Assembly: GCF_050753385.1 (NCBI RefSeq)
Contig: NZ_JBLZFZ010000011.1
Span: forward strand, 62,001 to 126,000
Direction of reading: 5' to 3'
DNA from: Pantanalinema rosaneae
Lineage (GTDB): Bacteria; Cyanobacteriota; Cyanobacteriia; Leptolyngbyales; Leptolyngbyaceae
DNA length: 64,000 nt
Shown: piece after piece, positions 8,724 through 18,509 of the stretch
Layout of the letters: each line of letters starts with the position of its first letter
Position numbering within the stretch: the first letter of the stretch is position 1
Position numbers and translations under genes: made by a program
The notes under the pieces: model-generated
Databases searched by the model: none
Told to the model about the DNA's origin: nothing
The model's input: the letters and a program-made list of their open reading frames with translations, nothing else

Positions 8724-9476
8724 ATGGATAAGCGACTAGCACGTACAGTTTCCATCAACCCGCAGCGAAAAATTTGCTCTGTTGGAGGGGACAAAGGAGG
8801 AGTAGGTAAATCGTTCTTTGCTCGCGTCCTTGTGGAATTCTGCTTGGCAGAGAAACTTCAGTTTATTTTAGCTGAGTGCGATCGCGTTAACCCAGATACG
8901 GCACGAATTTATCGCAATACCGTTGATGTTCTGTTTGCTTACTTCAGTGAAGACCCTAGAAGACGTACCAAAGCTGATGCCTTATTCAAGGCAGCTATTG
9001 ATTCATCCTTAGTGATTTGTAATCTCCCTGCTCAGGTTCATCAACCTATGAAGGAATGGTTTTTGGAAGATGATCTTTATGAATTAGCGCAGGAACACAA
9101 CATCACTTTTTATCATTGGTACGTCACGAATGGTGGATACGACTCTGTAAAGCTCTTCATCAAATCACTCAAAGAGCTAGGTCCCTACATGAAGCACAGC
9201 CTGGTTAGGAACTATGGGCTTTGTGACAGTTGGACTCATGTGGATGAAGATGATGAGGTACAAGCTGCGATAACGGAGTATGACATTCCAGTTATCGATT
9301 TGCCGAAGTTTCCCTATGCTGAGAGGAATCTGATTGAAGAGCATCAACTTACCTTTACACAGGCACTGCAACATCCCAAGTTTGATTTGGTATCACGGCA
9401 ACGGGTGTACAAGTTCCTTCAGAAAAGTTTTGCCCAAATCGAAAGCACAGGAATATTGAGTAATGAAAAGCCCTAA
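8724..9476 (+). CDS. ParA/MinD-like P-loop ATPase of the element (TraL-like)
   Basis: The deviant Walker A GGDKGGVGKS near the N terminus identifies a ParA/MinD/TraL-type ATPase. The second region FILAECDRVNPDTARIY replaces the usual D-x-D-P. I use the ATG at 8724 because GGAGG (8711-8715) sits eight bases before it. The upstream TTG at 8709 overlaps that RBS. At about 250 residues it is close to TraL-like proteins that accompany conjugation modules. It may position DNA or the transfer apparatus, or stabilise the element. The end overlaps the following gene by 14 bases, so the two are coupled. Confidence 0.75.
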   Translation: MDKRLARTVSINPQRKICSVGGDKGGVGKSFFARVLVEFCLAEKLQFILAECDRVNPDTARIYRNTVDVLFAYFSEDPRRRTKADALFKAAIDSSLVICNLPAQVHQPMKEWFLEDDLYELAQEHNITFYHWYVTNGGYDSVKLFIKSLKELGPYMKHSLVRNYGLCDSWTHVDEDDEVQAAITEYDIPVIDLPKFPYAERNLIEEHQLTFTQALQHPKFDLVSRQRVYKFLQKSFAQIESTGILSNEKP

Positions 9477-9954
9477 ACGACCTGGGGCTGGCGATCATGA
9501 CTTGTTCAACGATGTGCTTGCAGGGGCTAGTCCAGAAGCAAGAGAGAAAATTCTCCGAATTCTTCACCATCATGGCATTGATAAGAGTGATCCGATGTTT
9601 TTGGCACTCGCGGCTCTCACCAATTGCCAGATGTCAGTTGAGCCAATTCCAGAAGAATTGGCTGGTTTGAGGGAAGGTATTAAAGCCGTCTTACTAGCCC
9701 TTCATGAAGAGGTCGAAATGAGTCTCCATCGACACGAGGAGTTGAATCACAGCTTCTATGTCACTGCTGAACGGCTAAGCACTATTTTGAATCAGAAATT
9801 ATCTGAAATCGAGCGGCATCAGAACCGCCATAAGAGTGCAATCTCTCTTTCTCTCAAAACAGCTTTGCTCTGGTGCCTTGTCACTTCTGCGATCGGTGGT
9901 ATTGCTGGAGCACTCTTGATAGCAACCATCATGATCGTTGCTGCCGCCCATTAA
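9463..9954 (+). CDS. Tail-anchored accessory protein with helical cytoplasmic domain
   Basis: The 163-residue protein has a predicted helical region rich in charged residues (EVEMSLHRHEELNHSFYVT and onwards, about 85-125). A single hydrophobic segment at the very C terminus (SLKTALLWCLVTSAIGGIAG and following) gives a tail-anchored topology. It overlaps the ParA-like gene, which suggests a partner of that ATPase at the membrane, as in TraL/TraM-type pairs. No catalytic motif was seen and the family was not recognised. Confidence 0.6.
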   Translation: MKSPKRPGAGDHDLFNDVLAGASPEAREKILRILHHHGIDKSDPMFLALAALTNCQMSVEPIPEELAGLREGIKAVLLALHEEVEMSLHRHEELNHSFYVTAERLSTILNQKLSEIERHQNRHKSAISLSLKTALLWCLVTSAIGGIAGALLIATIMIVAAAH

Positions 9955-10013
9955 CAAGAGGAAGTAACTCGTTGGTTCAATAAATTCCTGACACAACGAG
10001 TTCTTCCTATCCC

Positions 10014-10532
10014 GTGATTCTGAATTCCATCCCTTCATTCGCTCATAAGCCTATGATTACATTTCTTCGGCGATTAGCCTCAACTGTAGGGCTAATCGTA
10101 CTCTGGGCACGCTTATATCCATTTATTCTCGCAATAATCAGCGTTCTGCCCTACAGAGATAACCTCGCATTCGGTTGGATTAGTCCTGAGTTGGTGCAAA
10201 GCATTTTCTTCAAGGTGATAACGCTTCTCTACCTCACATTTTGGTTTGGGATGTATCTCGATGGCTTCTTCAATGAGTGGTCTTTGTTGAGATTTCAGTC
10301 TCTCCAAATCATGGCTTGTGGGTGTCGTTGGCTGATTCAGTCGATTATCAGGCTGTTATTACCTTTCCTGGTCAGCATTGGTGAATATTGGGGGCTAGTT
10401 CACTTTACGACGACACCTCCGTTACTTCAGCGAACAACAGCCATTGTCTTTTTCATTATTTTGGCTCTTCTGGGTTGGTTCTATCCAAACACAAAAGTAG
10501 CTCAGATCCATTATTGGAAACAGTTTCAGTGA
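10014..10532 (+). CDS. Multi-pass membrane protein of the transfer region
   Basis: The 172-residue product has about four hydrophobic helices (LIVLWARLYPFILAIISVL; FFKVITLLYLTFWFGMYL; LIQSIIRLLLPFLVSI; AIVFFIILALLGWFY). It sits 34 bases before the coupling-protein gene and probably belongs to the same transcript. The GTG start is uncertain. An ATG at 10053 giving MITFLRRLAS is an alternative. Function is not known. Small membrane proteins often lie next to type IV coupling proteins. Confidence 0.55.
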   Translation: MILNSIPSFAHKPMITFLRRLASTVGLIVLWARLYPFILAIISVLPYRDNLAFGWISPELVQSIFFKVITLLYLTFWFGMYLDGFFNEWSLLRFQSLQIMACGCRWLIQSIIRLLLPFLVSIGEYWGLVHFTTTPPLLQRTTAIVFFIILALLGWFYPNTKVAQIHYWKQFQ

Positions 10533-11006
10533 CACATTCCTCTTCATCTGAAAAAGGACAGCGAATATGCGTAACAAACAAACCGTAGATCTTCGTACAA
10601 GGATGCTTCAGTCTGTACAAAAATTTCCTGCATGGGGTAGGGGGGTAGTAGCCAGCCTCTTTATCATCATCACCGCTCCATGCATTTATGCACTCGGTGC
10701 AGGAGTGACTGACCTCTTTCTGAATCTGTTTCAACTCTCATTCTTTAATCCTGGCAATGTTGTTGGTCATTTCGTTGGTTTATTGTGTTCAGCAGGGAGT
10801 TCCTACGTCATCTTCAAGGCCATTTCTGTATTGGTTACTCTCAAGAATTGGCAAGAAGGGCTAATCCCGTTGAATTTCTGGGGACTGTCAGTCTTTGCGG
10901 TGATTGGTGCTGGGTTTGGGACTCTAAGCCTTAGTCTTATTCTCCTTCCCAGTATCAGTCTTAAACTCGCTTTGGTGTTTGCTGTCTTTATTGCAAAATC
11001 GCACAA

Positions 11007-11114
11007 AGTTCGGCAGGTGATTCTCACTGAACTTCGGCGGGTGATTCTCACAAACCTCGGCACCCCATTCCCAACGAACTTCGGCAGGTAATTCTCACAA
11101 ACTTCGGCACCCCC
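11007..11114 (+). repeat. Left-end repeat array of the IS21-family element
   Basis: Five near-copies of (A)CTTCGGCRGGTRATTCTCAC or its half CTTCGGCACCCC occur between the left tip and istA. IS21 ends typically contain such multiple transposase-binding repeats. The number here is high. Confidence 0.75.
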
Positions 11115-11154
11115 TTTACACTCGCTGTCAACGACAAGCGGAGGTAGCGGGGAT

Positions 11155-12702
11155 ATGAAACGGAAGCAACAAGGAGGATTACTGCCTGTGGCAAAATTTC
11201 GAGAGATCTTGCGACTTCACGATCTGGGCTATAGCCAGTGCCAGATCGCCCAAAGCTGTGCGGTGGCACGCTCAACCGTGCAAGATTACATTCGTCGCGC
11301 CACTGCCAAGAACCTGAGTTATACCGAGTTGACCCAGTTGAGTGACAGTGAGGCGCAAGCGGCGCTGGGCAAAGGAAGACAGAACCCCGAACAGCGGGCG
11401 GAACCGATTGACTTTAGTGCGGTAGATGCCCAATTACAGCATAAAGGCGTGACGCTAGCTCTGCTGTGGCAGGAGGGACTGGACAAAGGACAATGGAACT
11501 GTAGCTACGCCACTTTTTGCCGCTGGTACAACCAGTGGCGGGTGCGGCACCAGTTGTCGATGCGGCAGGTGTACAAGGGAGGTGACAAGCTATTTGTGGA
11601 CTACTGCGGGCTGACGGTGCCCATGCAGGACAAGGAAACCGGACAAGTGATGGCAGCCCAAATCTTTGTCGCCTGTTTGGGAGCGAGCAACTACACCTAC
11701 GCCGAAGCTACACCTACGCAGGAATTACCGCACTGGATTGGGTCGCACCAGCGGGCACTAGCGTTTTTCGGTGGTGTGCCGCAGTGCATTGTGCCGGATA
11801 ACCTCAAGTCCGGGGTCACCGACCCTTGTCGGTATGAACCGGGCATTAATCCGAGTTACCAGGAGTTCGCCGAGCACTATGGGGTCGCCATTATTCCGGC
11901 TCGACCGTACAAACCGCGTGACAAAGCCAAGGTCGAAAAGGCAGTGCAGGAGGTAGAACGACAAGTGCTGGCACCGTTGCGGCACGAGCAATTCAGCACA
12001 CTGAGCGACCTTAATGCTGCTATTGCCCAGAGGCTGAAGGCGTTAAATGAGCGGACGATGCCCGGTTATGGGGTGTCGCGACGGGTATTGTTTGAGCAAG
12101 TAGACCAACCTGCCCTCTCTCCTTTACCGGTTCAACCCTTCACGTTTGCCCACTGGAAGACAGCGAAGGTCAACCTGGACTATCACATTGAGGTCGAAAA
12201 GCACTATTACTCCGTCCCCTATTGGTTTGTGCAGCACGAAGTGCGAGTCAAGGTGTCTGAGCAAATGGTCGAAATCTTTCACGATGGCAAGCGGATTGCT
12301 GCCCACGAACGCTGCCGCCTGCCCCATCGCCACACGACGCTACCCGACCATATGCCGCCTGAACATTGGGCCTACAAACGCCAGTCGAAAGAACGCTTTT
12401 TAGCCTGGGCGCAACAGGTCGGACGCCACACGACAAGCCAGGTGGAGGCAATGTTTGAACGCAAAGACCATGAAGAGCAGGCGTTTCGTACCGTGCGAGG
12501 TTTGCAGTCTCTAGCAACGCAGTATGGCACGGCGCGGCTGGAAGCGGCTTGTCATCGGGCGAATGTGTTTGGCATTGTCAGTTTGCGTCGCATCCGCTCC
12601 ATGCTGCAAACCCAGTTGGACAAAGAACCCTTGGCGGATGACAATCCAGTCGTTCCGGTTGTTGAACATGCAAACGTCCGGGGTGCTCAGTACTATTCCT
12701 AA
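11155..12702 (+). CDS. istA: IS21-family transposase IstA
   Basis: IstA catalyses cut-and-paste or replicative movement of the element. The 515-residue protein starts with helix-turn-helix segments (LHDLGYSQCQIAQSCAVARS). It then has an integrase-type DDE core: KLFVDYCGLTV, CIVPDNLKSG, and the Glu in DKAKVEKAVQEVE. A basic C-terminal region with VEKHYYSVPYW follows, typical of the family. A GGAGG-type RBS precedes the ATG. The istB start follows 24 bases after the stop. Confidence 0.95.
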   Translation: MKRKQQGGLLPVAKFREILRLHDLGYSQCQIAQSCAVARSTVQDYIRRATAKNLSYTELTQLSDSEAQAALGKGRQNPEQRAEPIDFSAVDAQLQHKGVTLALLWQEGLDKGQWNCSYATFCRWYNQWRVRHQLSMRQVYKGGDKLFVDYCGLTVPMQDKETGQVMAAQIFVACLGASNYTYAEATPTQELPHWIGSHQRALAFFGGVPQCIVPDNLKSGVTDPCRYEPGINPSYQEFAEHYGVAIIPARPYKPRDKAKVEKAVQEVERQVLAPLRHEQFSTLSDLNAAIAQRLKALNERTMPGYGVSRRVLFEQVDQPALSPLPVQPFTFAHWKTAKVNLDYHIEVEKHYYSVPYWFVQHEVRVKVSEQMVEIFHDGKRIAAHERCRLPHRHTTLPDHMPPEHWAYKRQSKERFLAWAQQVGRHTTSQVEAMFERKDHEEQAFRTVRGLQSLATQYGTARLEAACHRANVFGIVSLRRIRSMLQTQLDKEPLADDNPVVPVVEHANVRGAQYYS

Positions 12703-12726
12703 CTATTTCTCATTGGATCAATTCTC

Positions 12727-13491
12727 ATGATGAATCCGTCTACGATTGAACAACTCAAAGCCTTGCGCCTGGTCGGGATGCTCGAAGCCTGGAGTGAGCA
12801 ACAGACCAGCAGCACTTATCACGATCTCAGTTTCGATGAACGACTAGCACTGTTGGTGGAACGTGAGCACTGGCGACGTGCCCAGCAACGGTTGCAACGC
12901 CGCATCAAGCAAGCTCAACTGACGACCACTGCCAGTTTGAATGACATTGACTTTAACGTCGCTCGTGGCTTGAGCAAGGTGAAGTTTCTGGAGTTGGCAC
13001 AGGGACAATGGTTACACCAACACCTTCAATTGATCCTTGTCGGACCCACAGGTGTGGGCAAAACCTTCCTGGCTTCGGTGTTGGCAGACGCCTTCTGTCA
13101 GCAGGGACACAGTGTGCGCTACTTCAGAACCGCAGACCTCTTGTTGGAATTAAAACTTGCCAAAGCAGATGGATCATTGCCTAAGTGGAAACGACAATTA
13201 GCCACCTTCAACCTGCTCATCCTCGATGACTGGTTGCGCGATCCTCTCTCCCAGGAACAGGCACGCGATCTACTCGATCTGTTGGACGAACGCTATCGCA
13301 AAGCGGCTTGTTTGTTTGCGACCCAACTCCCCGTTTCTCAGTGGCATCAACAAATCCAAGACCCCACCCTGGCTGATGCTATGCTCGACCGCATTGTTCA
13401 CGATGCGCTGAGACTGTCTCTCAAAGGAGAGTCGATGCGAAAGTTAACCAGTTCGGTTCAACCCGATACGGCTGAATATGCCATCGCCTAA
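12727..13491 (+). CDS. istB: IS21-family helper ATPase IstB
   Basis: IstB is the DnaA/DnaC-like AAA+ helper that assists IstA in target capture. The 254-residue product has Walker A VGPTGVGKTFL and Walker B FNLLILDDWL. Its N-terminal helical part (LRLVGMLEAWSEQQ) is typical. It ends well within the element and appears intact. Confidence 0.95.
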   Translation: MMNPSTIEQLKALRLVGMLEAWSEQQTSSTYHDLSFDERLALLVEREHWRRAQQRLQRRIKQAQLTTTASLNDIDFNVARGLSKVKFLELAQGQWLHQHLQLILVGPTGVGKTFLASVLADAFCQQGHSVRYFRTADLLLELKLAKADGSLPKWKRQLATFNLLILDDWLRDPLSQEQARDLLDLLDERYRKAACLFATQLPVSQWHQQIQDPTLADAMLDRIVHDALRLSLKGESMRKLTSSVQPDTAEYAIA

Positions 13492-13558
13492 TTCAGCCAG
13501 AGAGGGATCATGTTATCGTTTGGAGCAAAGGTGATCTCACATGCGATCTGATCTACAA

Positions 13559-13657
13559 CAAATTGACCGGCCGAAGCAGACGAAATTAACCCTGCCGAAG
13601 TTGGGTGAGAATCCAGTGCCGAAGTCACTGAGTTGACCCTGCCGAAGTGATGAGAAT
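13559..13657 (-). repeat. Right-end repeat array of the IS21-family element
   Basis: Four or more inverted copies of the CTTCGGC motif (for example CCCTGCCGAAGT) lie between istB and the right tip. They match the array at the left end in reverse orientation. Confidence 0.75.
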
Positions 13658-15255
13658 ATGCATTTATAGCAGGATTAGTAACAGCGGCATTGGTGGAATC
13701 GCAATGGGTTCTTTGGGATCGAGTGATACGAGGGAAAAAGCTTCGATACTCTGGCGATATCAGCAACCGTTTAACTGAAGTAGCAAATCATCCTCTGCCG
13801 TGGGGAAAGCTGTGGGTCAAAAAGATTCAGGAATCCTTAGGCTACTTCGTTTTAGGCGCACCTGGAATGGGGAAGAGTACTTGGCTAGAGGTGCTGATGA
13901 CGATTGCCTTGTCAGGTATTGGCATTATCCCAAATCATCGTGGGTTGCTTTACGATGCAAAGCCCGATCAGACAGCAGGTTTGGTTCCGTTTCTAGAAGC
14001 ACTAGGTATCCCCTATAAAATCCTTAACCCGCTCGATCGTCGTTGCACCGGATGGGCAATTGGTAAGGATATTCGAGGTGAAGCAAGTGCTGCGGAGTTT
14101 GCGGCGGTGCTGATTCCAGAGACTGAGAGCAATAATGACAATCAGTATTTTATCGATGCTCCTCGATTGCTGATCACAGCAGTAATTGTTGTTCTCATTA
14201 AAATATTTGGAACGAACTGGACGTTGCGTCATCTGATTCTGTTTTGTAGTGACAAAGTGCTCATGCAGAAATTGTTGGAGAAGCATCACCCACGCCATCA
14301 GGCATACATGGAGTTTTTTAAGGAGAAGAAGGGACAGAAAAACGAGGTGATCACAACAATTCAGTCAAATCTACTGCCCCTCGCTATTGTTGCTGCTCGT
14401 TGGGAACATGCTCAAGACATGATTTCAATTCGTGACTGGCTTAAGGGGGAATATGTCCTCATCATGGGCAGTGACTTTGAATTCCCAGAGACCCTCAAGC
14501 GAATTAACCAACTCATGTTCCGCTTCGTAACAAGTGGTCTTAAGGGGCTACCTGATGACTCGGATCGTCGTGTCTGGATGTTTATTGATGAATTAGCAGC
14601 AATGGGTGAATTGCCTCAACTGGAAGACATTTTGGCGTTAGGTCGTTCCAAATCAATCTGTACGTTCTTGTCTACTCAGAATGTCCCTGCATTACTAAGG
14701 ATTTTAGGTCGAGAGAAGACATGCGAAATCCTCGGTCTTTGCCGATGGAAAGCAATTATGGGAGTCGATTCTGAATCCGCTAAGTTCTTAAGCGAGTACT
14801 TCTCTGACTACGAATATGTCGATACCAGCTACAGCACTTCAGTCTCATCTGGACCTCAAGGCAGCACCTTCACCTCAGGAACACAAGAGCGGATAGGCAA
14901 TCGACGCACTGTCACAGCTCAACAATTTATGGATATGAACATTCCATCTCCTGGCCCAGAGAATGGATTGCATGGTTACTTTGTTGGACCTGGGGAAGGA
15001 ATTCACTTTCACACATATGGGTGGGATGAAATTGAAAGGATGAGAGTCAAACGGGTGGACTATGTAACTGCCTACGATCGCATCAGTGACGATGACCCTA
15101 CAACCTCACTGAATCCCTGGACGGATGAAGAGCGTGAAGCCTTAGGAATCCACAGCGATAGCGATTTTCAGGTCAGTAAGCCACGGAGAAACACTAAACA
15201 GTAGCTTCTCAATCTGCCAAACCGTGTGACTTATCCAATCGGTAACCGCTGTAAG

Positions 15256-15280
15256 AAATCTCACCGCTTTTTTGAGATTT
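15256..15280. terminator. Hairpin after the coupling-protein gene
   Basis: AAATCTCA (15256-15263) pairs with TGAGATTT (15273-15280), with a loop containing TTTTTT. It sits in the 122-base gap between the coupling-protein gene and the next gene. It could slow or end transcription. The T-run lies in the loop, so this is not a classic terminator. Confidence 0.35.
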
Positions 15281-15326
15281 AACTTCGCCTCATTTGTCAT
15301 CTTCACATCTCAAGGAATAGAGAATT

Positions 15327-16580
15327 ATGCCGTTATCTTCAAATGACTCAAAGCACAGCATCCTCGAAAACCAGGAGCAGCACCCTGAGCAGATCATTGA
15401 CTATTTGAAGGGAGAACCAGTTTTAGCTCCCTTATGGGAAATTGCTGCTTCTAGAGGAGAACTGAAACTTCCGCAACCACCACTCTGGAAGAAACTGCTC
15501 AAACCACTGACAGATATTGCGTGGGCAGATGCAGAAACGCTGTATGGTCGCAGTTACGTCACCCCTGAGTTGGTTACTGAGGCAAAAACAACAGCAACGA
15601 TCCTCAGCACTGCCAATCTCATCAACATTTTGACTACCTATCCCTATCTTTATTACGCTTTTGCGGGAATGGGCGGCAGCGGTACAGTCCTCGCAGTTGT
15701 GCTGGGAATCCTACTCAACAAAACGGGAAATGCTCTCGGAGAAGCTGCTTGTCGTAACCGCCATCCCAAAGGTGCGATCGCTGCTTTAGCGGGGACTATT
15801 CTGCTGAACGTTGTGCTCACGCTGACTGCGGGGCCAGGGACAGAACTCTTGCTCAACTCATCAGGGCTGGCTGAGCAACGTGGGCGGGAACTGATTCAGG
15901 AGAAGGTTCTCGACACTACCCTCCAAGAGCAAAATCTTGCTCAACGCCAAGAGTGGCTGAAAGCTGCTCAGGCAGACTGCCAAGGAGTGCTTGATGAGCT
16001 TCACGCTTTAGCACCGGATCACCCCAATCGAGACCTGTTGTATCAGCGAGCCTATGGAACCTGGAGTGAACGCGATCGCGACTGGAGCCAGGTGCCAACC
16101 ACTAACCTACCTCTTTGCCGGAAAGCAGCTCAGCTAGAACAGGAGGTTCAGGCGTATGCCATCAAACTCCAAACGGAGCAGGAAGCGAAACAGGCTGAGA
16201 TTCATCGGCATGGAACTGCTTTGCTCTATTTGAAAGCAGTTCACTCAGACATTTACCACACCTATTTTGATGAGTATGGTCAGATTCGTTCTGGACTTGA
16301 GGCAAGCCGATTGTCACTTCAGGGTTTTACTCAAAAGCTCAATACCGGAGACCTCGCTGATTTGGGCTTCCCCCTGTTCTACTTCGTGATCAGTCTCGTA
16401 ACTAGCGGTGTAGCGATCGCCAAGGTCGCTACCTTTGCTAGACGGAAGGATGTGTTGCGGAGTTGGGATCCGGCAGTTTACCAATTGCGGGAAGAGCTTT
16501 TTTATCGAGCAGGCAAGGGGCTTCAGCAGCGGGAATACCAGGATGTTGCAACCTTACCCAATGGCAAAGTTCCTTATTGA
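15327..16580 (+). CDS. Membrane protein with coiled-coil domain, transfer region
   Basis: The 417-residue protein has hydrophobic helices near residues 90-180 (including LYYAFAGMGGSGTVLAVVLG and AAIALAGTILLNVVLTL-like segments). A Gln/Glu-rich, probably coiled-coil region follows (about 195-330, QEKVLDTTLQEQNLAQRQEW). One more membrane segment lies near the C terminus (FPLFYFVISLVTSGVAIAKV). It follows the coupling-protein gene on the same strand and is probably a structural or accessory transfer component. No known family was recognised. Confidence 0.6.
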   Translation: MPLSSNDSKHSILENQEQHPEQIIDYLKGEPVLAPLWEIAASRGELKLPQPPLWKKLLKPLTDIAWADAETLYGRSYVTPELVTEAKTTATILSTANLINILTTYPYLYYAFAGMGGSGTVLAVVLGILLNKTGNALGEAACRNRHPKGAIAALAGTILLNVVLTLTAGPGTELLLNSSGLAEQRGRELIQEKVLDTTLQEQNLAQRQEWLKAAQADCQGVLDELHALAPDHPNRDLLYQRAYGTWSERDRDWSQVPTTNLPLCRKAAQLEQEVQAYAIKLQTEQEAKQAEIHRHGTALLYLKAVHSDIYHTYFDEYGQIRSGLEASRLSLQGFTQKLNTGDLADLGFPLFYFVISLVTSGVAIAKVATFARRKDVLRSWDPAVYQLREELFYRAGKGLQQREYQDVATLPNGKVPY

Positions 16581-16652
16581 AGCCCTTGGTACTCAGGGTG
16601 CGATCGCACACGAAAGTCTCCCAAGTATTTTGATGTCTCCTTATTCACCACA

Positions 16653-17207
16653 ATGAACAGCAATCATTTCATCACTTCAGCACAGGAACGCACGTCTCAA
16701 CAACGGTTTTTGGCTCTCTGCCTCGAAGCAATTCGCCAAACGGGGCAATGCTCCTATCCACCGCTGCTACGGCTGATTGAGCTGTCTGAGAAGAATGTAT
16801 CAATGGAATCGGTTCCTCGTAAGCAGAACTATCCTGAGGGACTGAAGCAGCAGGTAACAGCAAGTCACCAGACCATCGTCACTGCGGTTCAAACACTGCA
16901 AGCCCAATCAACCTGGAACTCCTCATCAGAAATTGAACAAGCTATCCAGGTAATCGCTCAAGAAACTACAGCCCTGGAGATGCTTCTCCAACCGATTTAT
17001 CCAGCAGGCTCTCAAGGAGCATCAGTTCTCAGCAGACTGAATTACCTGCGGGAGTATCTATTCAAGAAATTGACCGATACCCATTTCCTCTCTCCTCAGG
17101 GCTTACGGGCTGAACAACCGATGGTGTTTCTCCAGCAGCATCAACGAGTCTACCGCTACCTCAGCCAACTTCAATCTGTAACGCAAGAACTAATCGAGAT
17201 GCTTTGA
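16653..17207 (+). CDS. Hypothetical helical protein of the island
   Basis: The 184-residue product is rich in Gln, Ser and Leu and looks fully helical, with no membrane segment or catalytic motif. Examples are VTASHQTIVTAVQTLQAQST and VYRYLSQLQSVTQELIEML. It follows the membrane coiled-coil gene by 72 bases, and a further small ORF starts 31 bases after it. Function is unknown. Confidence 0.5.
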   Translation: MNSNHFITSAQERTSQQRFLALCLEAIRQTGQCSYPPLLRLIELSEKNVSMESVPRKQNYPEGLKQQVTASHQTIVTAVQTLQAQSTWNSSSEIEQAIQVIAQETTALEMLLQPIYPAGSQGASVLSRLNYLREYLFKKLTDTHFLSPQGLRAEQPMVFLQQHQRVYRYLSQLQSVTQELIEML

Positions 17208-17238
17208 AATTCCAGTTTCTAATGAACAGGTAATTGGT

Positions 17239-17400
17239 ATGAAGAACGTAACCGAGATGAATCCGTTCCATAAACGCGCCCTTATTCACCAGGAATTTGA
17301 ACAGGACTATTACCAAGACCAGCTTAGTGGTGCAGAAAACTCAGGGCAGTCTCATCATGAGAATTTGACCACTTTGGAGAATTCAATTCGACAATCTAAG
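17239..17400 (+). pseudogene. Small hypothetical ORF, 3' end lost to an IS
   Basis: The native reading (MKNVTEMNPFHKRALIHQEF and onward) is highly polar and stays open across the left edge of the IS to a stop at 17487 inside it. The last 30 codons are therefore IS sequence. It could be the beginning of the gene whose pentapeptide-repeat part resumes at 18591, but the frames do not meet with the IS edges that I can define. It might instead be an independent small gene. Confidence 0.45.
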
Positions 17401-18509
17401 ACATCTCGTTTACGGAGAGACGCGCAGCCAGAACGTGGGTTTGTGTTGGGTAATGCTACGAGTTTGGGCAGAGACAATCGCTCGTAGCAAAGCCGAGATA
17501 GCTCCCGTAGACCAAGTTGCAGAAAACTCAAACCCCGCTCTCCATGCCAGTCCAGGCGTGAGCGCTCCCCAGCTTGCACCAGCATCATGCCCAACATCAA
17601 AGCAATCAGAGAGGCACAATCCAGCAGCATGAATAAGCAGGTCAGGGCTTGAGCCGTCCGTAAGCCCGATTGCAACACGTTAAAAGCGGCTGACTTGTAG
17701 TCCTTGAAGTGCGGTTCAATTCCACCAAATCGCTTGCCATAGAGGGCAAACGTTTGCAGGGAAGGTGACTGGTCAGACAACACTGCCCAGGTGTCTTTGG
17801 TATCGGGCACCTTAGCCGTGGCAAGATGACAGGCAATGCCATCGAGAACTTTCACATTCTCAAACAGGTACGCCTGTGCTTCAGGTGGCAATAGCTGTTC
17901 AACGGATTGAGTGCAACCGTTCGAGAGCGTTATCTTCAAGTCTGACTTCACCCGAATCGCCCATGACCAATTCTGTTGCCCCAACCAATGAATCAAGTTG
18001 CCATGTTCAAAGCCACGATCGGCCAATAAGGTGACCTGAGAGCCGTGAGGCAAGACCCGTTTGGCACCCTGAAGCACACTCTGATACTGGTCAAAGCCTA
18101 CCGTAGCACTGCCATGTTCAATGACAACTTGAGCCAATGTGAAGGAACGCCCGCCCCAGACAAAGCAGATTTCAATCAGACAGAATTGATCCCATAACAT
18201 ACTGGTATCAAGGGTTAGCAATACAGGTTCTCCAGCAAACGCAGCCAGAACATGGCGCAGTATTGGTTCATAAAACTGCTCAGCACTGATCTGTTGATTG
18301 TGGAGGAAGTAGCTTAACCGTTCTAGGTGAGCACGGGCTTGGCATCCCCGATGACTGAGATAGGGAATCCATTTTCCCAAACAGGCACTGCCGGATTGCA
18401 AGATAGCCGCGACAATTTCAGCGAACCCTTGGAGGTGCCGTTGGTCTTTGGGCGTGACCCATTGACGCAATTGGTCTTGCAGTTGACGATACAAGAGGGG
18501 TGTTTCCAT
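17355..18509 (-). CDS. IS4-like DDE transposase
   Basis: The 384-residue protein has three acidic motifs: LLTLDTSMLWDQ, LLADRGFEHG and FGGIEPHFKDYKS, matching IS4-type DDE transposases. The last 15 or so residues are encoded outside the likely IS end, so the normal C terminus is probably slightly shorter or frameshifted. It is read opposite to the surrounding genes. Confidence 0.85.
   Translation of the reverse strand: METPLLYRQLQDQLRQWVTPKDQRHLQGFAEIVAAILQSGSACLGKWIPYLSHRGCQARAHLERLSYFLHNQQISAEQFYEPILRHVLAAFAGEPVLLTLDTSMLWDQFCLIEICFVWGGRSFTLAQVVIEHGSATVGFDQYQSVLQGAKRVLPHGSQVTLLADRGFEHGNLIHWLGQQNWSWAIRVKSDLKITLSNGCTQSVEQLLPPEAQAYLFENVKVLDGIACHLATAKVPDTKDTWAVLSDQSPSLQTFALYGKRFGGIEPHFKDYKSAAFNVLQSGLRTAQALTCLFMLLDCASLIALMLGMMLVQAGERSRLDWHGERGLSFLQLGLRELSRLCYERLSLPKLVALPNTNPRSGCASLRKRDVLDCRIEFSKVVKFS

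Larger units (their letters stand above)
10992..13662 (+). mobile_element. IS21-family insertion sequence, complete
   Basis: The element begins and ends with TGCA and is flanked by the 5-base target duplication TTTAT (10987-10991 and 13663-13667), as expected for IS21 relatives. The 2671 bases encode the IstA transposase and the IstB helper ATPase in order. Both ends carry repeated ACTTCGGCAGG-type motifs. Both genes look intact, so the element may still be active. Confidence 0.95.
10567..15204 (+). pseudogene. TraD/TraG-like type IV coupling protein, split by an IS21-family element
   Basis: Type IV coupling proteins bring the relaxosome to the conjugation channel. The 5' part (10567-10991) encodes a membrane N terminus with several hydrophobic helices. 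After removing the IS and one TTTAT copy, codon 142 reads through in frame (FAVF, then IAGLVTAALVESQWVLWD) into 13668-15204. The restored protein has 653 residues. The 3' part carries Walker A LGAPGMGKST and Walker B VWMFIDELAAMGELP followed by LGRSKSICTFLSTQN, as in TraD/TraG. In the present state the upstream fragment runs 33 codons into the IS and stops at 11091. The ATPase part can only start at an internal TTG (13690). Transfer via this protein is therefore probably dead. RBS AAGGA precedes the first ATG. Confidence 0.9.

Noticed and set aside
17355..17400. The last 15 codons of the IS4-like transposase as genuine
   Set aside because: They lie outside the likely IS end and are the reverse complement of the upstream small ORF, so they are probably read-through.
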